13,691 nt of DNA, from positions 3,038 to 16,728 of the forward strand of contig DKFQ01000026.1 in assembly GCA_002452425.1 (NCBI GenBank), given 5' to 3'. The notes below the pieces were generated by a model. The model was not told the DNA's origin and ran no database searches. It saw only the letters and a list, made by a program, of their open reading frames with translations. Positions 7,524 through 13,691 of this stretch are shown piece by piece (the stretch's first letter is position 1; every line of letters begins with the position of its first letter). The stretch comes from Sulfurimonas sp. UBA6792 (lineage in GTDB: Bacteria; Campylobacterota; Campylobacteria; Campylobacterales; Sulfurimonadaceae). The position numbers and the translations under genes were made by a program.

Positions 7524-7532
7524 ATTATATCA
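7524..7532 (-). promoter_or_regulatory. Extended -10 promoter for the HD-GYP/FIST/kinase operon
   Basis: The minus strand reads TGATATAAT, an extended -10 (TGn plus a perfect TATAAT), 31 nt upstream of the HD-GYP ATG. The upstream region is strongly A/T-rich and includes the dyad at 7554-7583. No -35 consensus is seen. This would drive the three-gene signalling operon and possibly purH by read-through. Confidence 0.5.
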
Positions 7533-7553
7533 CTCATTCTTATAAAAAAAATT

Positions 7554-7583
7554 AAAAATGACAAAAATATTTTTTTCATTTTT
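7554..7583. promoter_or_regulatory. 30-bp near-perfect A/T-rich dyad, possible operator
   Basis: The left half AAAAATGACAAAAAT and right half ATTTTTTTCATTTTT are complementary at 14 of 15 positions (the only mismatch is 7562/7575). The dyad sits between two divergent -10 boxes, covering the -35 zone of the MOSC promoter and the upstream region of the signalling-operon promoter. Only one pair is G-C, and long A and T runs make chance symmetry likelier, so the operator role is an inference. Confidence 0.4.
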
Positions 7584-7592
7584 TGCTAAAAT
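7584..7592 (+). promoter_or_regulatory. Extended -10 promoter for the MOSC gene
   Basis: TGCTAAAAT matches an extended -10 (TGn-TAAAAT), 24 nt upstream of the MOSC ATG. An AAGGGG ribosome binding site lies between them (about 7605-7610). It is directly adjacent to the dyad at 7554-7583. Confidence 0.5.
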
Positions 7593-7616
7593 AGCCTTTT
7601 TTTAAAGGGGAAAGAT

Positions 7617-8306
7617 ATGCAATACAAACTTCTATCTGTACAACTAGGCAAAGTAAAAGGCTATGGAGACAAAGAAAGCCGAGATTTTTTAGGCAAATAC
7701 TGGGAGAGCGGCTCTTTTAAAGAGGCTACATCTTTAAGAGTTTGGGCGGGCAAACTGGGTTTAAATGGCGATGAAGTGGCTGACAAAGTCCACCATGGCG
7801 GAGAAGAGAAAGCCATATTTGCCAACAGTTACGAAAATTACAAAGAGTGGAGTGAGTTTTTAGGCGAAGAAGTGCCTTTTGGCGCACTCGCTGAAAATCT
7901 TACTATCTCTGGACTTCATGAGAGCAACGTCTGTTTGGGTGATATATACAAAATAGGTGATGCCACACTACAAGTCTCACAACCTAGAAAACCTTGCTGG
8001 AAGATAGCAAAACGATGGAACAACCAAAAATTCACCCACGAAATCTACACAACAGGGCTTACAGGTTGGTACTACAGAGTGATTGAAGAGGGGTTTTTAG
8101 GAGCAGGGGATGAAGTGGTTTTACTCTCTCGTGAAGCAGAGCAAGTCTCTATCCTTGATGCAAATATGGCGTTTGCCAATCCCATCATGCATAGAGATAT
8201 TTTAGAGAAGATTTTGAGTATCCCCTCTCTTGCCCCATCGTACAGAGCAAGCATAGAGAAGAGAATCGCTGGAGAGTTTTCACTTGAGTATATGAGAGTG
8301 GACTAG
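7617..8306 (+). CDS. MOSC-domain protein, YiiM-like
   Basis: This 229-aa protein resembles E. coli YiiM in both length and motifs. It has GLNGDEVADKVHHGG (48-62), FGALAENLTISGL (88-100), SNVCLGDIYKIG, and VSQPRKPCWK (120-129) with the conserved Cys127 expected to ligate molybdenum cofactor. A helical C-terminal tail (about 170-229) matches the 3-alpha domain found in this branch. YiiM reduces N-hydroxylated bases such as 6-N-hydroxylaminopurine, protecting cells from mutagenic base analogues; whether this protein has the same substrate is inferred. The ATG at 7617 has an AAGGGG site upstream. The gene stands alone, divergent from the signalling operon and convergent with purL, which it overlaps by 4 bp at the stop codons. 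Confidence 0.88.
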   Translation: MQYKLLSVQLGKVKGYGDKESRDFLGKYWESGSFKEATSLRVWAGKLGLNGDEVADKVHHGGEEKAIFANSYENYKEWSEFLGEEVPFGALAENLTISGLHESNVCLGDIYKIGDATLQVSQPRKPCWKIAKRWNNQKFTHEIYTTGLTGWYYRVIEEGFLGAGDEVVLLSREAEQVSILDANMAFANPIMHRDILEKILSIPSLAPSYRASIEKRIAGEFSLEYMRVD

Positions 8307-10519
8307 ATATCCCTCTCTATGACTCTTTTAAATGTGTTAAAGTAGTTGTCTTGAAGCTCACTCATACGCATCTCAACATTGTTGATTTTGATGCTATCTC
8401 CGCCTACAGTTCCGATTTTTTGGCAGAACATCTGACCACCGCTCAATGACTCAAAAGAAGCACAATCTTCTTGTCTTACCTCAACGATAGCGCGGCTCAT
8501 AGTTTCTGAAAAGATATCTCTCTCATCATCAACAAGCATTCTAACACTACATCCAAGACCGCTTACCGCCGCCATTTTTGCCAAAGCGATAGCCACACCG
8601 CCACTGCTTGCATCTTTTGCACATCTCAGCAACCCTCTTTTGTTTGCTTCGATAACCAAATCCCAAAGGAAAAGCTCTTTTTCATAGTCTATCTCAGGCA
8701 GTTTTCCTGCAACCGTGCCACAAATCTCTTTCATATAGAGAGATCCGCCAAACTCGCTCTCACTCTCCCCGATAAGATAAAGAGCGCTCCCCTCTTCTTG
8801 AAAACTTGACATCAAAACTTTGTTTGCGTCATCATTAACACCGACCGTTGCGATAGATGGAGTTGGGAAAACCGATACACCGTTTGTCTCATTGTAAAGT
8901 GAAACATTACCCCCGATAACCGGAGTGGTTAGTGCCGCGCAAGCCTCTTTGATCCCCAAACAGCTCTCGCCAAACTGCCACATCACCTCAGGGTTTTCAG
9001 GATTTCCAAAATTGAGACAATCTGTAATCGCCAAAGGTCTAGCCCCGCTCATAGCAACATTTCTACCGCTCTCGATAACCGCTGCCGCTGCTCCGCCTTT
9101 TGGGTCTATGTAACAGTAGCGAACATTACAGTCAGCAGACATTGCAAGTGCTTTGCCGTTCTCTTTTACACGGATAACAGAAGCGTCCAGCATACCGCCT
9201 TTTTTGATGGTATTTGTCTGCACCATTGAGTCGTACTGCGTATAAATCCATGATTTATCGACTACTTCCATAGACTTTGTCAGTCTCTCAAACGCCTCTT
9301 GATTTGACACACGAGGAAAATCGTTGATAGTAACATCTGCGATTTTATCCAAATAAGCAGGGCGAACCATCGGGCGTTTGAGAACCGGCGCTTCTTCACT
9401 TACTGGGTTTACAGGGACCTCTGCCACTTTTTCTCCATGCCAGAAAAGCTCCATGTTTCCGGTATTTGTTACTTCTCCGATAACCGCCGCATCCAAATCC
9501 CACTTCTCAAATATCTTGATGATTTCGGCTTCACTTCCCTTTTTCGCACAAAGAAGCATACGCTCTTGAGATTCCGAGAGCATAAAGTCATACGGTTGCA
9601 TCCCCTCTTCACGGGCAGGAACTTTATCTAAGTGCATTATCATACCGCTACCACTTCTACCCGCCATCTCAAAAGATGAAGATGTAAGCCCCGCCGCACC
9701 CATATCTTGGATACCTACAACATGGTCAGTTTTGAAAAGCTCTAAACAAGCCTCTAAAAGAAGTTTTTCAGTAAATGGGTCACCCACTTGAACAGTCGGA
9801 CGGAGAGATTTTGACTCTTCAGTAAAGCTATCAGACGACATAACCGCTCCGCCTAAACCGTCACGCCCAGTTTTCGCACCCACATAAATAACAGGATTGC
9901 CGATACCGTCTGCTCTTCCGTAGAAGATTTCATCACTTTTTGCAAGTCCGAGAGTAAAAGCGTTTACCAAGATATTGCCGTTATAACACTCATCAAAACT
10001 TGTCTCGCCGCCGATAGTCGGAACCCCCATGCAGTTTCCATAACCGCCGATGCCCGCTACAACACCACGAACAAGGTATCTTTGATGTGCAGAAATCTTG
10101 TCATCGTTTAAAACATTTCCAAATCTTAGAGCATTGAGGTTTGCGATAGGTCTAGCACCCATTGTAAAAACATCACGCATGATGCCGCCGACACCCGTTG
10201 CTGCCCCTTGATACGGTTCTATAAAGCTTGGGTGGTTGTGTGACTCCATCTTAAAAACAGCCGCATAGCCGTCTCCGATGTCGATAACGCCTGCATTTTC
10301 TCCCGGGCCTTGGATAACCCATGGAGCTTTTGTAGGAAACCCGCTTAAGTGAACCTTTGAAGATTTATAGCTGCAGTGTTCGCTCCACATTGCGGAAAAA
10401 ATCCCGATTTCAACAAGATTAGGCTCACGCCCCAAAATCTGCTTGATGTGCGTGTAGTCTTCATTTGACAACTTGTGTGAAGAGAGTACTTTTTCTATAT
10501 TTTCTAGTTGTTGGCTCAC
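8303..10519 (-). CDS. purL: Phosphoribosylformylglycinamidine synthase, small-type PurL subunit
   Basis: This 738-aa protein catalyses the ATP-dependent FGAR to FGAM step of purine synthesis, using ammonia supplied by PurQ in a complex with PurS. The length fits the small PurL rather than the roughly 1300-aa fused enzyme. Visible motifs are MWSEHCSYKSSK (about 44-55, catalytic His48), FKMESHNHPS (89-98, metal binding), ATGVGGIMRDVFTMGARPIA, GRDGLGGAVMSS, VGDPFTEK and IQDMGAAGLTSSSFEMA, then a second AIRS-like half with DCLNFGNPENPE, TPVIGGNVSLYNE and KDASSGGVAIALAKMA. The start is GTG at 10519 with AGGA about 9 nt upstream, and a TATAAT box lies at 10554-10559. No purS or purQ is seen next to it. 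It ends in a CTAG shared with the convergent MOSC gene. Confidence 0.96.
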   Translation of the reverse strand: MSQQLENIEKVLSSHKLSNEDYTHIKQILGREPNLVEIGIFSAMWSEHCSYKSSKVHLSGFPTKAPWVIQGPGENAGVIDIGDGYAAVFKMESHNHPSFIEPYQGAATGVGGIMRDVFTMGARPIANLNALRFGNVLNDDKISAHQRYLVRGVVAGIGGYGNCMGVPTIGGETSFDECYNGNILVNAFTLGLAKSDEIFYGRADGIGNPVIYVGAKTGRDGLGGAVMSSDSFTEESKSLRPTVQVGDPFTEKLLLEACLELFKTDHVVGIQDMGAAGLTSSSFEMAGRSGSGMIMHLDKVPAREEGMQPYDFMLSESQERMLLCAKKGSEAEIIKIFEKWDLDAAVIGEVTNTGNMELFWHGEKVAEVPVNPVSEEAPVLKRPMVRPAYLDKIADVTINDFPRVSNQEAFERLTKSMEVVDKSWIYTQYDSMVQTNTIKKGGMLDASVIRVKENGKALAMSADCNVRYCYIDPKGGAAAAVIESGRNVAMSGARPLAITDCLNFGNPENPEVMWQFGESCLGIKEACAALTTPVIGGNVSLYNETNGVSVFPTPSIATVGVNDDANKVLMSSFQEEGSALYLIGESESEFGGSLYMKEICGTVAGKLPEIDYEKELFLWDLVIEANKRGLLRCAKDASSGGVAIALAKMAAVSGLGCSVRMLVDDERDIFSETMSRAIVEVRQEDCASFESLSGGQMFCQKIGTVGGDSIKINNVEMRMSELQDNYFNTFKRVIERDI

Positions 10520-10553
10520 GGGGAAATCCTAAAAATTTGATTTTTAAGCGGTG

Positions 10554-10559
10554 ATTATA
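10554..10559 (-). promoter_or_regulatory. Candidate -10 box for purL
   Basis: A perfect TATAAT on the minus strand lies 34 nt upstream of the purL GTG. No -35 and no recognisable purine operator were seen. Between it and the REP-like repeats (about 10560-10640) I see only a weak 5-bp hairpin. Confidence 0.45.
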
Positions 10560-10643
10560 TCTAATGTGAGGTAAAAAGAGTTTTAACCAACGAGTAACTA
10601 ATGCAAAGCATTTTTGTAAAACTTACCTGCGAAATGTTATTTT

Positions 10644-10679
10644 TTTGGAAGTGAGGCTTTAGCCTCGCCATGCGTTATA
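10644..10679 (+). repeat. REP-like hairpin unit, left copy
   Basis: The unit begins TTTGGAAGTG, forms the stem GAGGCT (10653-10658) with AGCCTC (10661-10666) around TT, and ends GTTATA. With the flanking G/C and T-G pairs the stem reaches 8 bp. It matches the reverse complement of the right copy (10688-10723) at 26 of 36 positions. The stem differences are compensatory, which supports selection on the folded form. Short conserved head plus imperfect hairpin is the plan of REP sequences mobilised by IS200-like (RAYT) transposases; no such gene is in the window. Confidence 0.6.
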
Positions 10680-10687
10680 GTGAAGAA

Positions 10688-10723
10688 TATAACTTTTAAC
10701 GGGACTAAAGTCCCATTTCCAAA
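10688..10723 (-). repeat. REP-like hairpin unit, right (inverted) copy
   Basis: Read on the minus strand it begins TTTGGAAATG, forms the stem GGGACT with AGTCCC around TT (10701-10714), and ends GTTATA. It is inverted relative to the left copy with an 8-nt spacer (10680-10687), so the pair forms a BIME-like element of about 80 bp that could fold into one large cruciform. It starts 10 nt past the GreB-like stop codon, a typical place for REP elements at operon 3' ends. Confidence 0.6.
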
Positions 10724-10733
10724 GAGTTTGATT

Positions 10734-11258
10734 TTAATGAAAAGCGAACTGCTCTTTTGTGCGAATGTTTTTTTTGAGCGAGAAGATGTTTTTGTAGAAA
10801 ATCTCTAAGATTTCGTACTCTTTTTTCCCGTTTGGAAGCTGAAGTTTAAACTGATTATCCACCTCTTTGCCAAGAAGTGCACGGGCGAGTGGGGAGTGTA
10901 CGCTTATAAGTCCGTTTTCAGGCTCAGACTCTAAAACGCCACAAATCGTAAAGCACTCCTCTTCATCCGTCTCAAGATTAACGATGCGTACACTGCTTCC
11001 AAAACTCACTCTCTCATGAGAGAGGTGGGAAGGGTCGATGATTTGGGCTTTTTGCATCATAGAGTTTAGATAAAAAAGCCTCTTATCTATATGGCGAAGC
11101 TTCTCTTTTGCCGCTTGATAGTCCGCATTTTCGCTTCTATCTCCCAAAGCCGCCGCAACAAGTTTTTCATGCGCAACTTTGGGCTTTTCAACCTCAAGCA
11201 AAAACTTAAACTCTTTGACTAAAATATCATACCCCTCAACGCTCATAGGCTCTTGCAA
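10734..11258 (-). CDS. GreA/GreB-family transcript cleavage factor, GreB-like
   Basis: This 174-aa protein should bind RNA polymerase and stimulate cleavage of backtracked transcripts through the secondary channel. The N-terminal coiled coil (about 5-75) carries LGDRSENADYQAAKEK (38-53) with the tip acids Asp40 and Glu43; the LGDRSENADYQ and HIDKRLFYLN wording is closer to GreB than GreA. The C-terminal FKBP-like domain shows ISVHSPLARALLGKEV and ends its fold near EYEILEIFYK. About 17 extra, partly basic residues follow (SLKKNIRTKEQFAFH), longer than E. coli GreB. The start is uncertain: TTG at 11258 matches the GreB N-terminus (MKTPLVTREGY in E. coli), while an ATG lies at 11246; neither has an ideal ribosome binding site. 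It follows the 108-aa gene by 11 nt, so the two are probably one operon. I leave the symbol blank because GreA cannot be fully excluded. Confidence 0.88.
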   Translation of the reverse strand: MQEPMSVEGYDILVKEFKFLLEVEKPKVAHEKLVAAALGDRSENADYQAAKEKLRHIDKRLFYLNSMMQKAQIIDPSHLSHERVSFGSSVRIVNLETDEEECFTICGVLESEPENGLISVHSPLARALLGKEVDNQFKLQLPNGKKEYEILEIFYKNIFSLKKNIRTKEQFAFH

Positions 11259-11269
11259 AGCTCCGCCGC

Positions 11270-11596
11270 CTATGCGCTAAACCCTACTATATAGTAGGTG
11301 TTTTTATTGTCTAGTTTTTCAACTTTTACCTTATATTTTTCACTAAAATGCTTCACTTTTTCATGCGCTTCTTGCGCCATTTCTGGGGATAGAGTGTCTA
11401 TTTTGATTTTAAAGCAGTCGTTTGAATTTGACATTGCAACATAGGCATCATCCACTCTTAAGTGGCTATGCAAATCCATAATATGTTTTTGTATTTTTTC
11501 ATACCCTTGTGTATTTTCTTCAATTTTCTCAAGTTGTTTGAGTAACGCTTCATTTGGCGCATATCCCAACTGTGTAAGCACTGCTTCTTTTTGCAT
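11270..11596 (-). CDS. Unrecognised 108-aa protein
   Basis: I do not recognise this family. The N-terminal half (about 1-45: VLTQLGYAPNEALLKQLEKIEENTQGYEKIQKHIMDLHSHL) looks helical. The second half (about 50-108) alternates predicted strands and a helix: AYVAMSNSN, CFKIKIDTL, then an amphipathic helix SPEMAQEAHEKVKHFSEKY, then KVKVEKLDN and TYYIVGFSA. This could be a small alpha/beta sandwich. There is one cysteine (about residue 61) and no signal peptide or membrane segment, so it is probably cytoplasmic. The ATG at 11596 has AAGGA about 9 nt upstream, and the reading frame is well bounded, so I consider it a real gene. It lies 11 nt upstream of the GreB-like gene on the same strand and is divergent from the HDOD gene. 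A link to transcription is suggested by position only. Confidence 0.75.
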   Translation of the reverse strand: MQKEAVLTQLGYAPNEALLKQLEKIEENTQGYEKIQKHIMDLHSHLRVDDAYVAMSNSNDCFKIKIDTLSPEMAQEAHEKVKHFSEKYKVKVEKLDNKNTYYIVGFSA

Positions 11597-11694
11597 AAAT
11601 TTTTCCTTTTTTACAATTTTGTGGGCATATGGTAACGATATTTTGTAAATATTCAGTGCTTTTTTATAAACATAAATGTATCATCAACGTAAAT

Positions 11695-11700
11695 TATACT
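11695..11700 (+). promoter_or_regulatory. Candidate -10 box for the HDOD-rnr operon
   Basis: TATACT lies 20 nt upstream of the HDOD ATG, followed by an AAAGAGAG ribosome binding site (about 11707-11714). The 124-nt divergent spacer (11597-11720) is A/T-rich and shows no strong dyad. I found no convincing -10 for the leftward 108-aa gene. Confidence 0.4.
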
Positions 11701-11720
11701 AGCCTTAAAGAGAGCATTAT

Positions 11721-12518
11721 ATGACTGAAGAGATACTCAAAAAAATCAAACAACTCCCCCCACTTCCAGAGTCTGCAATGCAGATAGAAGCTGTTTATCA
11801 AGACCCAGACAGTACGTTTAACGATATGGTAAAGATTTTAGAAAAAGACCCTCTTTTAACTGCCGACATCTTAAAAGCTGCCAACTCACCGCTTTATGGA
11901 TTTAGCCGTGAAATCAACACTATCAACCAAGCAGTGGGGCTTTTTGGGATGGGAACAGTGCGTGGTTTTGCACTTGCAAGCATCGTAAAAAAGAGCTTTA
12001 CGCTTGATTTTTCTGTGTATGGCATCACAAACGATATGTTCTCAGCACTCTCAAAAAAGCAGCATGCACTTGTTACTTCATGGTGTCTAAGAAAAGATGC
12101 GAAGCTTTTAGGCGTTCTCTCCCCAGCTGCATTTTTAGTTGAGATTGGCAAGGTTTTGATAGCGCAACAGATTATGGCAGACAATACGCAAGAGAAGTTT
12201 AAAGAAGCACTCGCAACTCTTGAAGATGTAGAAGCAGCAGAGAGAGAAGTTGTAGGTGTTGATACACCTGAAGTAAGCGGTTCTATCTTTGAACATTGGA
12301 GATTTGAAACAGGTCTTGTGGAGACGATTCGCCACTGTAGCGCTCCAGAAAAAGCCAAAGAAGATGTACAAAAAGCGGCAAAAATTCTACAAGTTGTACG
12401 TACGGCAGTACCTATAAACGGTGTCATTACGGAGCAGAGTATCGCTGCGGCAAAAGAGCTTATTCTCAAATACAATCTTGATATGGAAAGTTTTGAAAAA
12501 GCTCTGGAAAACATGTAA
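11721..12518 (+). CDS. HDOD-domain signalling protein
   Basis: This 265-aa protein is essentially one HDOD domain, a non-catalytic relative of HD phosphohydrolases found in many bacterial signalling proteins. It shows the N-terminal LPPLPES (12-18), a DPLLTADILKAANSPLYG stretch (43-60), INQAVGLFGMGTVRGFALA (68-86), and FLVEIGKVLIA (138-148) where true HD enzymes would have HDIGK. The His-Asp pair is absent, so metal-dependent hydrolysis is not expected. There is no fused output domain, signal peptide or membrane segment. It lies 8 nt upstream of the rnr-like gene on the same strand, so co-transcription is likely. HDOD proteins usually act as adaptors or regulators, and the partner here is unknown; the neighbour suggests RNA metabolism but does not prove it. 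Confidence 0.9.
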   Translation: MTEEILKKIKQLPPLPESAMQIEAVYQDPDSTFNDMVKILEKDPLLTADILKAANSPLYGFSREINTINQAVGLFGMGTVRGFALASIVKKSFTLDFSVYGITNDMFSALSKKQHALVTSWCLRKDAKLLGVLSPAAFLVEIGKVLIAQQIMADNTQEKFKEALATLEDVEAAEREVVGVDTPEVSGSIFEHWRFETGLVETIRHCSAPEKAKEDVQKAAKILQVVRTAVPINGVITEQSIAAAKELILKYNLDMESFEKALENM

Positions 12519-12526
12519 GAACTGTG

Positions 12527-13691
12527 ATGAAATCTCTTCTTATTAGACTTACCCACGGGCTAGATGAGCAGGATATCGCTACAGATGAACTTGGGTATGT
12601 CAAGGACTTTTTAGCAAAAGAGTACATCACCAAAAAAGAGAGCGTTTATAAGTTCAACTCAAAGTACCGTGCTGGAACACTTGGGCTTATCCAAAATGGC
12701 ACAGCGTACCTCAATGTTATCGGCGAGTATGTTCATGACATTTTCATAGATGATGTCGAGAGTACCAAAGCGATAGAGGGTGACCTTGTTATCGCACAGA
12801 GGCTTCTTGGCAAGCGTGGTACTCCGAGTGGAAAGATAGTTGAGATAGTAGGGCGTGCGCAAACTTACAGTGTCGCTTACATAGTGGTAAAAGAGGGGCG
12901 AAAATCTTTAGTTGACATAAAAACTGATTTTCCAATCGGCATCGAGATAAGCCCGCAAGAGCTAAACTCCTATAACGAAGGCGATGTTTTTAAGATTAAC
13001 AATCAAGACTTCACTATCATGGAGTGTTTGGGAAACATAAAAGACCCCCTAGTGGATGAGAAGATTGTTCTTGCGCAGTTTAACAAACATGACGCTTTTA
13101 GCGACGAGGTGCTTGAACTCTCACGCTCATTTAAAGAGGTTGATGCTTCACTCTATCCAAAAAGAGTTGACTTAAGAGAACTCCCATTTTGCACCATCGA
13201 CCCCGTTACCGCAAAAGATTTTGACGATGCTATCTGTTATGTTGAAGAGACAACAACACTTTATGTAGCCATAGCCGATGTAAGCGAGTATGTTACCCCT
13301 TTTGGTGCTATCGACAATGAAGCGATCTACAGAAGCTTTTCCATCTATCTACCGCACCGCTCTATCCCGATGTTGCCACGAGAACTCAGCGAAACGCTCT
13401 GCTCCCTGCAACCGCACAAAGACAGACTTGCCTATGTTTTTGAGATGAAACTCGATCTTGGCACGCTTGAAGTAAGTAGTTCAAAAGTGTATGAAGCCAT
13501 TATTCATTCGCAAAGAAGATTTAACTATGAAGAGATAGATGCCCATTTTGAAGGCACACTTGAGGCAAAAACCCCCTCAGAAGAGCTTATATTTGTCTCC
13601 ATCGACAAACTTAGAGTTATCACTGATGCACTAAGAGAGAAGAGACTTAAAGTCGGTTACAACTTCCGCTCACACGAACTTGAGATGTTCA
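12527..13691 (+). CDS. rnr: RNase R / RNB-family 3'-5' exoribonuclease, N-terminal part (runs off window)
   Basis: The frame opens with ATG at 12527 (MKSLLIRLTHGLDEQDIATD) and stays open for 388 codons to the window end. Full-length epsilonproteobacterial homologues are larger, so the C-terminal part is missing here. An N-terminal region with cold-shock-like beta segments (about 45-110, YRAGTLGLIQNGTAYLNV and EGDLVIAQRL) precedes the RNB domain. The catalytic motif DLRELPFCTIDPVTAKDFDDAI (215-236) contains Asp225, Asp231, Asp233 and Asp234, with the spacing of the four metal-binding aspartates of RNase II/R. Further RNB motifs are LYVAIADVSEYV, SIYLPHRSIPMLP and LSETLCSLQPHKDRLAY. The enzyme degrades structured RNA in the 3' to 5' direction. 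A GTG directly precedes the ATG in frame and could be the start instead; the ribosome binding site is weak, consistent with coupling to HDOD. RNase R is preferred over RNase II, but they cannot be fully separated from this part. Confidence 0.9.
   Translation, partial: MKSLLIRLTHGLDEQDIATDELGYVKDFLAKEYITKKESVYKFNSKYRAGTLGLIQNGTAYLNVIGEYVHDIFIDDVESTKAIEGDLVIAQRLLGKRGTPSGKIVEIVGRAQTYSVAYIVVKEGRKSLVDIKTDFPIGIEISPQELNSYNEGDVFKINNQDFTIMECLGNIKDPLVDEKIVLAQFNKHDAFSDEVLELSRSFKEVDASLYPKRVDLRELPFCTIDPVTAKDFDDAICYVEETTTLYVAIADVSEYVTPFGAIDNEAIYRSFSIYLPHRSIPMLPRELSETLCSLQPHKDRLAYVFEMKLDLGTLEVSSSKVYEAIIHSQRRFNYEEIDAHFEGTLEAKTPSEELIFVSIDKLRVITDALREKRLKVGYNFRSHELEMF

Noticed and set aside
7037..7555. 172-codon plus-strand open frame opposite the HD-GYP gene
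   Set aside because: It lies opposite a clear response regulator with all receiver and HD-GYP motifs, the translation is rich in Cys, His and Tyr with no family pattern, and it has no good ribosome binding site.
7493..7579. HD-GYP start at 7579, adding a hydrophobic N-terminus resembling a signal or membrane segment
   Set aside because: The added residues come from the A/T-rich promoter region containing the extended -10 and part of the dyad. The ATG at 7492 has a proper ribosome binding site and begins directly at the receiver domain.
10600..10616. AATGC-AAA-GCATT hairpin followed by T residues, possible plus-strand terminator
   Set aside because: The stem is only 5 bp with one or two strong pairs, and no plus-strand gene ends nearby (MOSC ends at 8306), so there is nothing for it to terminate.
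10644..10723. REP-like hairpins read as the rho-independent terminator of the gre-like gene
   Set aside because: On the minus strand neither hairpin is followed by a run of U; the last one is followed by A residues. The repeat interpretation with inverted, covarying copies fits better, though an effect on RNA ends is not excluded.
11894..12556. 220-codon minus-strand open frame opposite the HDOD gene
   Set aside because: The Ser-rich, low-complexity translation is typical of a shadow frame. The HDOD gene on the other strand has clear motifs and a ribosome binding site.

Overview
The window looks like chromosomal DNA of a Campylobacterota (Epsilonproteobacteria) member of the Sulfurimonas/Sulfuricurvum type. 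The basis is AT-rich DNA with TATAAT-like -10 boxes and little -35 conservation, the small (PurS/PurQ-dependent) form of PurL, an HDOD gene directly upstream of rnr, and protein styles typical of that group (RHP-type PAS domains, HD-GYP and hybrid-kinase signalling genes). The genus assignment is inference.

Layout. Reading leftward on the minus strand from about 7.5 kb there is a signalling operon: an HD-GYP response regulator (7492-6452), a FIST-domain sensor protein (6455-5319) and a hybrid histidine kinase with receiver and HPt domains (5317-2528). These three genes overlap or nearly touch. They are followed after 31 nt by purH (2496-961), then a short stem-loop, a two-gene toxin-antitoxin module (861-321) and the 5' end of htpX (254-1, running off the window).

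Divergent from the signalling operon is a YiiM-like MOSC gene (7617-8306, plus). It converges with purL (10519-8303, minus), and the two stop codons share one CTAG. Upstream of purL is a 214-nt intergenic region holding two inverted REP-like hairpins. Then come a GreB-like factor (11258-10734) and an unrecognised 108-aa gene (11596-11270), both minus. Divergent from these, an HDOD gene (11721-12518) and the first 388 codons of an RNase R-type exoribonuclease (12527 to the window end) run rightward.

How the genes fit together. The FIST, hybrid kinase and HD-GYP genes form a plausible complete pathway: ligand sensing by FIST, an internal His-Asp-His relay, phosphotransfer to the HD-GYP receiver, and c-di-GMP breakdown. 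This matches in outline the NosP (FIST)-NahK nitric-oxide pathways known from Pseudomonas, Vibrio and Legionella, with an HD-GYP output. It is the most interesting system here. purH and purL are housekeeping purine genes on either side of it. The remaining genes are housekeeping (htpX, gre, rnr) or small accessory functions (toxin-antitoxin, MOSC). No tRNA, rRNA, CRISPR array or intact insertion sequence was seen.
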